In this document: positions 58,166 through 64,000 of the stretch, piece by piece
How positions within the stretch are numbered: the stretch's first letter is position 1
How the letters are laid out: the number at the start of each line of letters is the position of its first letter
DNA from: Malaya genurostris
Taxonomy: Eukaryota; Arthropoda; Insecta; Diptera; Culicidae
NCBI RefSeq assembly: GCF_030247185.1
Contig: NC_080570.1
Coordinates: 154,331,641-154,395,640 of the forward strand
DNA: 64,000 bases
Direction: 5' to 3'
Program-made: the position numbers and the translations under genes
The notes under the pieces: model-generated
Told to the model about the DNA's origin: nothing
What the model saw: the letters and a program-made list of their open reading frames with translations, nothing else
The model's database searches: none

Positions 58166-60090
58166 ACGTAATTGAAAATATTAAAAATTTTCAAGTGGAA
58201 ACATGTTAAAAAAATGTATGCAACACTTTGCATACGTATTCACACCGACCGAAGCCCGCGATGGTTTGCGCTCATCCTCCCCCTTCCTTTCACCACTTTT
58301 CCACCTCCATCGATCAGGTCAAATATTCGACCCGAACAAGTCATCAAATTTGGCACACAATTCAAAGCTCATAAAAACTAAAGGTCCCGGTTGTTTTTTT
58401 TTTGTTTTTTGTTTCGTTCGTTCATTTCGGATGGCTCAGCATGCTGCCCGCTCGAAGGTTTTTTTTTTGCTCCGGTACACACATCTAACGGTTGGCAGTT
58501 ATATTATTCGTACAATATTTGCGGTGCTCGAATGAAATAAAAAAAAATTGCCACCCGCCCGCCTTCTTCCACCCCCACTAAATCATCATACTTTGTTGGT
58601 TGGTTGGTTGGCACTTGCCAACCAGTCGAATGAAATTTGTTTTCTTTTTTTGGTTTTAGCTTTCTAGCAGCTGCCACATATCGTCGAGCAGCAACAGTAG
58701 CAGCAGCAGCATTTGTTTGTTTTGGTTATTGTGAATAAAGGGTTTTTTTTTTATATTTTGTTTCTTGTTTCGACTCTCTTCCTCCTGCCGGAGGGGGGCT
58801 GCTTTTCTGCAACATATTGCAATTTGGTGAGAATTTACTTTGAAATATATTGAACCGTTATTTCTTTTCGCGATCACTACTATTATTATTTCATTCGCTG
58901 GGGAAACGTTTTTCCTATCGTTGCTTTCGGAACTTCATCGTATTTGCATATATTTTTATGGATCGGTGGGGGGAGGGTGGCGGTATTCCTAGTTGGTTGG
59001 CGGACTAGAAGCCAAAACTAGAGCGCACAGTGCGAAAGTTTCGATTTGGTTAGCATTTGAAATAAATTTCAACCGGACCGGGGTTAGATTAACGGGGTAA
59101 AATATTTTTCCGGCTTCGGCTCCGGCCGCCGTCGTCCGCGGGGGTGCTGAGATGAATCTACACGAGCATAAATGATGACCGGCACCGAGCTCAATCAATT
59201 AATGTATGACCACCACCATCGGGCGAATCAATTTTGTACTGAATTTGCCCTCGCATCCTCCCGGCGGTGCGGTGGTTCGTCGTTTATTGTTTTCAGCGGT
59301 ACCAGCCGTGCACCGACCGAACGAAGCCGCCTCCAGCAGCTTCGATGTGCTCCCCACCCTCGTCCTTATCGGTCCCGTCCCCCCTTCACCAACCAACGAA
59401 TGTATGCCGAACGAATTTTGTGCGCTGTGTTGGAAGCAAACCAAACAAAAAATCCCGCCGGGTGTGAGCTTTTTTTTTTAGATGAATGCGTGCGGAATTG
59501 TGCTTTCGTGGGCGGTGGCAAAAAAAAAATCCCCTGTTATATCCGTGATAATCCGCTTCGCTGATGAGTGAAGCTCGTTTCGGTTGATTTGAGTACGCAT
59601 ACTGCAATTGAAATGTTATGGCGAAACCCTGAAGTATTTTTCCACTGCTAGAGGGAAAGTCGAAGGGGTTCTGTTGTTGTTAGATTTTCATTTTGTACCA
59701 ATGATCCAGTTCAGTGTATAGAAATACTATCAAACGAATTCTTTTATTACTTCAATCGTAGGGAGTCTCTGAACCAAAGGTACCTGTAGTTACGGTCACC
59801 CATTAACTTTATTAAACTGAGTATCGATTTCCACTAATGAATTTACTTCATTATCTAGGATTAACCTGCCAGTGCGACCACCGTAGCACTCTCCGGTCTG
59901 AATCGATCTCTTCTGATATTCATGGTATTCATGAGGACCGGTTTGGTCCAAGAAGAGCTCACTTTATAACGATTATACTGATCACGAGATGATGTCGATT
60001 TCGATGATGATGATGATGATGATGATGATGGCGATAATGACGCAATTCAATTCCACTGATGTTCTGTTCTGATTTTCCTTCTCATTGTAG
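58166..60090. other. Single-copy-looking end of intron 4
   Basis: Higher GC with simple runs: TTGG repeats near 58595, CAG-type repeats near 58690 and (GAT)9 at 60003-60029. Overlapping frames around 59172-59564 on both strands have no domain. It could hold intronic regulatory sequence near exon 5. Confidence 0.35.
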
Positions 60091-60229
60091 GTAAAGTGCA
60101 CCGCTAGGATATTCGATTTGTACGAACGAACGGCCCAGCAGGTGGCCGACGAAAACTACCCCCAGGTGCGGGTGCTCTCCAACAGCGACAACGGGGTGCA
60201 CTTCTCGTTCATGAGTGACAAGGACGAAG
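60091..60229 (+). CDS. beat: Beat-family protein, exon 5 (Ig domain 2, second half)
   Basis: Reads VKCTARIFDLYERTAQQVAD, then NYPQVRVLSNSDN and VHFSFMSDKDE. It directly continues exon 4 (...EGKIR|VKCTARIF). Cys352 is the partner of Cys161 in Ig domain 2. The exon is 139 bp, ends in phase 1 at the donor GTGAGT (60230), and has GC-rich codons. At 46 codons it is easily missed. No stop codon is reached, so at least one more exon must lie beyond the window or be undetected in the last 3.8 kb. Confidence 0.85.
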
Positions 60230-60539
60230 GTGAGTACGGCCGGGGCGTTGCAAATTAATTTGTTTTAAATTGATCAGCTGGGTTCAACAATTCTAATAAT
60301 TAAAACTATTCACAGGAATCGAATCACACAATTCAGGTTATTCTGTTTAGTTCGTTTCTCTAGTCTCGTTCGTTCTCGAAATACGAATTTTTGTCTAATT
60401 ATCACCAAAGTTTTAAGGAATAAAAAGATACATCTTAAATCCAGTATAAAGATACTTCACGACCTCCGTAACGACAGGTTTTTGTATATTAACTCAGGCT
60501 TTCATTTCTTCTACATTCCTTACTACTTTAAGAAGCTTC
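60230..60539. other. beat: Start of intron 5
   Basis: AT-rich, nothing recognised; the intron continues at least to the window end as far as I can see. Confidence 0.5.
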
Positions 60540-60965
60540 ACTCGTTCATAATGGCACAGTTTTTTTCTATTAGGTGCAGTTTCGGACGAAAGTAACACTT
60601 TTCGCTTTATACCACAATAGTACGTCCTTTAAAATGAGCATCATGCCAAATCCGACCAAAATATCGTCGAACCGTCGTGAGCCTTCAGGAAAGAAAGAAG
60701 CCGCTTTTGGAGGCACTCCATTCATGGTGCTTGCGGGAAAGGAAAGGCATACTCCACTTTTCACAAGTACAAATCGTTTGCTAAATTTGAAACTTCTTGG
60801 TGAACTTTGACACTTTCTGCGTCGTCTTCCTGGGAACATTCTGTCTTCCCGGGAACATCACATCAGGATTCTAGAAATCTGGTTGAAGTGCCACCTTCAC
60901 ATATGTTTCGTCTTCCATTACGCAGTAGTGTGGTTTCGGTCACTTCTGGTCGTACAACTTCTGGG
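60540..60965 (-). pseudogene. Degenerate mariner transposase fragment
   Basis: Minus-strand blocks HYCVMEDETYVKVAL (first Asp), a middle part with stops, then LVGFGMMLILKDVLLWYKAK and KSVTFVRN. These correspond to FWPDLASCHYSK and VEWYTTKNVTFVPK of the DD37E copies. A relic with frameshifts. Confidence 0.6.
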
Positions 60966-61145
60966 CAGGACTTATTGCAATCGTATTCAGTGTTTTTTTT
61001 TCGTTGCGGTTCTCATTGACCTGACGGCTTTTTCTGGATCTGAATCAAAACTTTTGCGCACCTGTTGAAATCAACTAACATGATGTAAACAATACACATT
61101 AAACGAAATTTATATCTAAAAAAAAGGTAAGTGGCTAGTGTCACA
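60966..61145. other. Short spacer
   Basis: Nothing recognised. Confidence 0.3.
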
Positions 61146-61159
61146 GACATAACATGCTT

Positions 61160-62300
61160 TTTTTTATTTAAAAGATATTTTATTCAGGCCTATTTGCGTA
61201 CAAGCTTTACGTGGCCGATTGAGCTGAGTTTTTAGATAAATTATTTTTTTGAATTGGATCTCGTTGTCATCCTTTTACTAGGGGGAGAGGAGCTTCCATT
61301 TTCCTCCTGCGAGGATTGAGGGGCAGTTTGTTCGTGGTTCGTCTCGTCATCCATTGCCGTGGTATTGTTGTTGATTTCGTTGCTAGTAGCTGTAGATGCG
61401 CCTTGTTGTACATTGTTTGCAGTTGCTGGTTGGTTGGATGGTAAGTTGTTAACTGCAGCTGATGTACTTTGTTCTATCGTATCGGATGGTTTCGTTGAAG
61501 GGGATGCTTCACTGTTGTTGGTGACTGTCACAGGTGTACTGGGGTTGGTGTGAAGGAAGCACCGTTGTTCTTTGGTGTGGTTGTCTCCTTGTCCAGTTTA
61601 TCACATGGCTTACCGTAGTGAACAGCTTTTTGGCAATATTGACATGTGGCCATCTGATTTGCATAGGTAACAAGTGATTTGCACGGTATTCTTGTATCCT
61701 GACCGAATGTCACATAAGAAGGTATAGGCCTCCTCGAGCGCATGCGTACCAAACGTACGCCATTTAGAATACCGGGGAAAAAATTCTTCCCCTTTTCTTT
61801 TTCGATAGAGAGAATCTCTCCGTACTAGCACATGGTTTTGCGAATATAAGGATCGATGACGCTTGAGGGAAGATCATGCACACGCTCTTCTATAGCACTA
61901 TCTTCCATATATACTGGAATGTTGTACTTGATATTTTCATGCTCCACATAGTGCACATTATTATTGTCTTTAGCGAATTGAATTGCATCCAACTCTTTAT
62001 AGAACTGGATATAAACAACATTATTGGTCTTATTGCATTGAAGTAAATGCACACGTTTAATGTCAAAATGCATTTGCTCCTTAAGCAAACCTTCAAGTTC
62101 TCGTATCGAAGGTCGAATTTTGCACTGCTTGAAGTTAACAATAATTGTATTCTTTCGTGTCGGCGGTAGCTTTTGTTCGTTTGGTTCACTAATTTTCGAG
62201 GTCTATTGTTCACTACACAATACTGTACTTGGTTTCTTCTGTCCCCAACGTAAGGGGTTTTGTTTTATCGACTGACTTGGATGAGATGTGAAAGCGAACT
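61160..62300 (-). mobile_element. ORF1-only LINE insertion with target duplication
   Basis: GACATAACATGCTT at 61146-61159 is repeated at 62301-62314, a 14-bp target-site duplication. Read on the minus strand, the insertion has a 5' UTR (ending GGGGTTTTGTTTTATC in plus view), a gag-like ORF1, a short 3' UTR and an A-rich tail. No endonuclease or RT sequence lies between the ORF1 stop and the tail. It must have been mobilised by the machinery of another element. Confidence 0.85.
61241..62190 (-). pseudogene. LINE ORF1 (gag-like, CCHC zinc knuckle)
   Basis: Begins in the frame TIIVNFKQCKIRPSIRELEG, then LLKEQMHFDIKRVHLLQC and NVVYIQFYKELDAIQFAKDN, an RNA-binding-like fold. Later come GVRLVRMRSRRPIPSYVTFG and one zinc knuckle, CQYCQKAVHYGKPC (C-X2-C-X4-H-X4-C), and a Ser/Thr/Asn-rich tail ending in SKRMTTRSNSKK. 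A TAG at 61825 (probably from CAG) and a frameshift near 61540 break it, and no good start ATG is seen. The knuckle motif would bind RNA in the retrotransposon RNP. Confidence 0.8.
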
Positions 62301-62314
62301 GACATAACATGCTT

Positions 62315-63213
62315 CTTTCACACTTTCGAATATAGATAATCGTTCGTATCGGTTGACTGTGTGACTTACTGACGACAATCATATTCCACCTTACAATTCA
62401 ATAATACGGAACAAACGAGAGTAAAAAAAATACAACAATCTATGTTATAGTATGATTTGTTTTAGTTTTGTTAAGACGCAGCTAGTCTTGAGCTAGTCTT
62501 GAACCCGTAGCTTGACTCCCGTCTTGAACCCGTAGCTGGCTCCTATCCGGGGGAATTGTTTTGCTAATTAAACTACCCTGCATGCGTACAACCCATGAAG
62601 AGACAGCCTAATAGACTAGAAGAGCCGAGCAAGCTTTACTCGGGTGTTCAATTATAGATCTATCTCTATGGAAACCCATCCAAAAGAAAACACACACACA
62701 CCGGATCGCAAAATTATCTTCACTTTCTGCTTTGAGACTTTGTTTTTGACTCTTTTGCTGCCTATGGGGGCACATCAGCGTCATCATCTATTTGAAGATC
62801 TCAGCTGATGTGTGGTCGCAGTAATTACGATTGTGATCTCTAACACAATATATTGAAGGATAAATCAAACCAAACAGTTATTTTTTAGTGGATTTACATA
62901 CTCAACTTGGGAATATTTCAATAGTTCCAAAACGAACCGATCTGCGAAGTTTATCCGATGTTTGCAGCTGTTGAGCATTTTTTGTCAACATTTATTCATC
63001 TACACCAGAACCAAAACTCATTTTCTAAACTGAAAAAATCGATTTTTTTTAATTGAACATCGCTTTATGAAAACAAAATCATTTTTGAATTTGTTCTAAG
63101 ATAAGTGATTTCATTCCCTACCGAATGTCCACAAGATAGGAACTTTTAATGAAGTAGTTTTTCTTTTTAAAATTTTTGAAAAATCATTTTCTTCAGGACT
63201 TTAAAAAATAATA
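62315..63213. other. Intron stretch with a 17-bp direct repeat
   Basis: GTCTTGAACCCGTAGCT occurs at 62497 and 62521. Otherwise AT-rich without recognised features. Confidence 0.4.
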
Positions 63214-63308
63214 CTACACTGAAGAAAATTTCATTTCATTTCATTTCATTTTATAAGGTCTAAATAAACCTTATAAAATGAAATGAAACGATATTTTCTT
63301 CAGTGTAG
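63214..63308. repeat. Palindromic MITE, 95 bp, TA target
   Basis: CTACACTGAAGAAAAT at the left is mirrored by ATTTTCTTCAGTGTAG at the right; inside are complementary TTTCATTTCATTTTATAAGG and its mirror around TCTAAATAAA. TA at 63212-63213 and 63309-63310. It can fold over almost its whole length. Confidence 0.85.
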
Positions 63309-63310
63309 TA

Positions 63311-64000
63311 ACACATGGATCAATAAGTCCCGAGACTAACAATGGAAACAACATTTTTTTTGCATAATTTTTTTTATTCATCAACATAATCACTATTTAG
63401 GGTGATACAATGGTGCCAACGTTTTTCCAATTTTTCAATACTATGTTTATAAAAAAATTTATCTTTCGCTTCAAAATAAGCTTCAGTTTCAGCGATGACC
63501 TCCTCATTTGAGCCAAATCTTTTTCCCTGGAGCATTTTTTTAAGATCAGCAAAGAGCCAGTAGTCACTGGGGGCTAAATCTGGCGAGTATGGGGGTGCGG
63601 AAGCAGATCAAAGCCCAATTCGTTCAATTTCGCCATTGTTTTCATCGACTTGTGGCAGGGTGTTTTTGTTCCATCGAAAGCAATCGCGGCACCCACTTGG
63701 AAAAAACCTTTTTCATGCTCAATTTTTCATGAAGGATAGTAAATACACTTCCATAAGATATCTGTGTCATCTCAGCAATCTCACGGAGCTTCACTTTACG
63801 ATCTTTCATTATAATTTTTGTCACTTCACTCACATTTTCCGGTGTAACGGCTTCCACAGGTCTACCCGAGCGTTCCGCGTCATTTGTGTCGGTACGACCA
63901 CGTTTAAACTCGGCGAACCACCGACAAATCGTTGCTTTTGATGGATAAGAGTCCGGATAACATTTTTCAATCCATTGTTTCGCTTGCACGGTGTTTTTAC
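63311..64000 (-). mobile_element. Mariner (Himar/irritans-like), internally deleted, continues beyond window
   Basis: The left TIR begins ACACATGGATCAATAAGTCC after TA, resembling the ATAAGTCCC core of mariner TIRs. The 5' half of the transposase runs off the right edge of the window. Confidence 0.8.
63374..64000 (-). pseudogene. Mariner transposase with central deletion
   Basis: Ends at the TAA at 63374 after HCITLNSDYVDE. Upstream blocks on the minus strand: SPDLAPSDYWLFADLKKML (the third catalytic Asp), HKSMKTMAKLNELGFDLL, then a direct jump to FSKWVPRLLSMEQK. Before that comes the DNA-binding part with KATICRWFAEFKRG and SGRPVEAVTPENV. The middle third with the first two catalytic Asp residues is deleted, and a 1-bp loss in the proline-rich stretch before SPDLAPSDY shifts the frame. 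The first residues lie beyond 64000. Confidence 0.85.

Larger units (their letters stand above)
45856..60090 (+). other. beat: Intron 4 of the beat-family gene (~14.2 kb)
   Basis: Donor GTGAGT at 45856 and acceptor TTCTCATTGTAG ending at 60090; both flank phase-0 coding sequence. It contains a DD37E mariner, two long arrays, a minisatellite and an unclassified element. Confidence 0.75.

Noticed and set aside
59172..59564. 130-codon + frame and overlapping frames before exon 5
   Set aside because: Three overlapping frames on both strands, homopolymer interrupted, no domain; likely intron.
60230..64000. Search for the terminal beat exon
   Set aside because: No phase-1 acceptor followed by a plausible beat C terminus was seen; the candidates fall in transposon sequence.

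Overview
The window looks like nuclear DNA of an insect, most likely a culicine mosquito. The clues are spliced exons of an insect immunoglobulin-family gene, Tc1/mariner elements with the DD37E spacing described from mosquitoes, a 5'-truncated Juan-like (Jockey clade) retroposon, and an AT-rich background filled with tandem repeats. The genus is not resolved.

One host gene organises nearly everything. Five exons on the + strand join in frame into a beaten-path (beat) family protein: a signal-peptide exon (2893-2947), Ig domain 1 (44708-44922 and 44997-45132), and Ig domain 2, started by 45215-45855 and finished by 60091-60229. Phases match at every junction. Intron 1 is about 41.8 kb and intron 4 about 14.2 kb; introns 2 and 3 are 74 and 82 bp. 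The 3' end of the gene lies outside the window. Exon 4 carries a long Ser/Asn/Ala-rich insertion inside Ig domain 2.

The introns hold repeats in layers. 0-1.7 kb (upstream of the gene): pyrimidine-rich TTTCGTC array. 3-5.4 kb: mariner debris. 5.6-8.2 kb: a LINE RT fragment interrupted by a DD37E mariner, all between 46-bp direct repeats. 10.3-13.0 kb: a LINE with both termini but a deleted middle, flanked by an exact 83-bp direct repeat. 14.2-20.4 kb: unclassified repeats and MITEs. 20.8-22.65 kb: a 44-bp satellite. 22.7-24.1 kb: an inverted repeat with 435-bp arms. 24.2-25.0 and 38.1-44.3 kb: a ~165-bp satellite, with a higher-order repeat at 41.2-42.6 kb and a Juan-like insertion at 43.3-44.0 kb. 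27.3-30.7 kb: three mariner relics. 33.9-36.2 kb: a ~145-bp satellite enclosed by inverted termini. Intron 4: a second DD37E copy (46.9-48.0 kb), a degenerate GAATTC-rich array (48.0-51.5 kb), an A-rich array (52.9-55.2 kb), a TTTCGCCGAA minisatellite (55.4-55.7 kb) and an element with internal ~260-bp repeats and a 23-base G run (55.9-57.8 kb). After exon 5: an ORF1-only LINE with a 14-bp target duplication (61.2-62.3 kb), then a palindromic MITE and an internally deleted mariner that share one TA (63.2-64.0 kb).

Every transposase or reverse transcriptase seen is broken, so the only gene likely to make protein is the beat-family gene. One further short exon candidate on the minus strand (9754-9871) is reported at low confidence. 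I found no bacterial-type system, CRISPR array, rRNA or intact tRNA.
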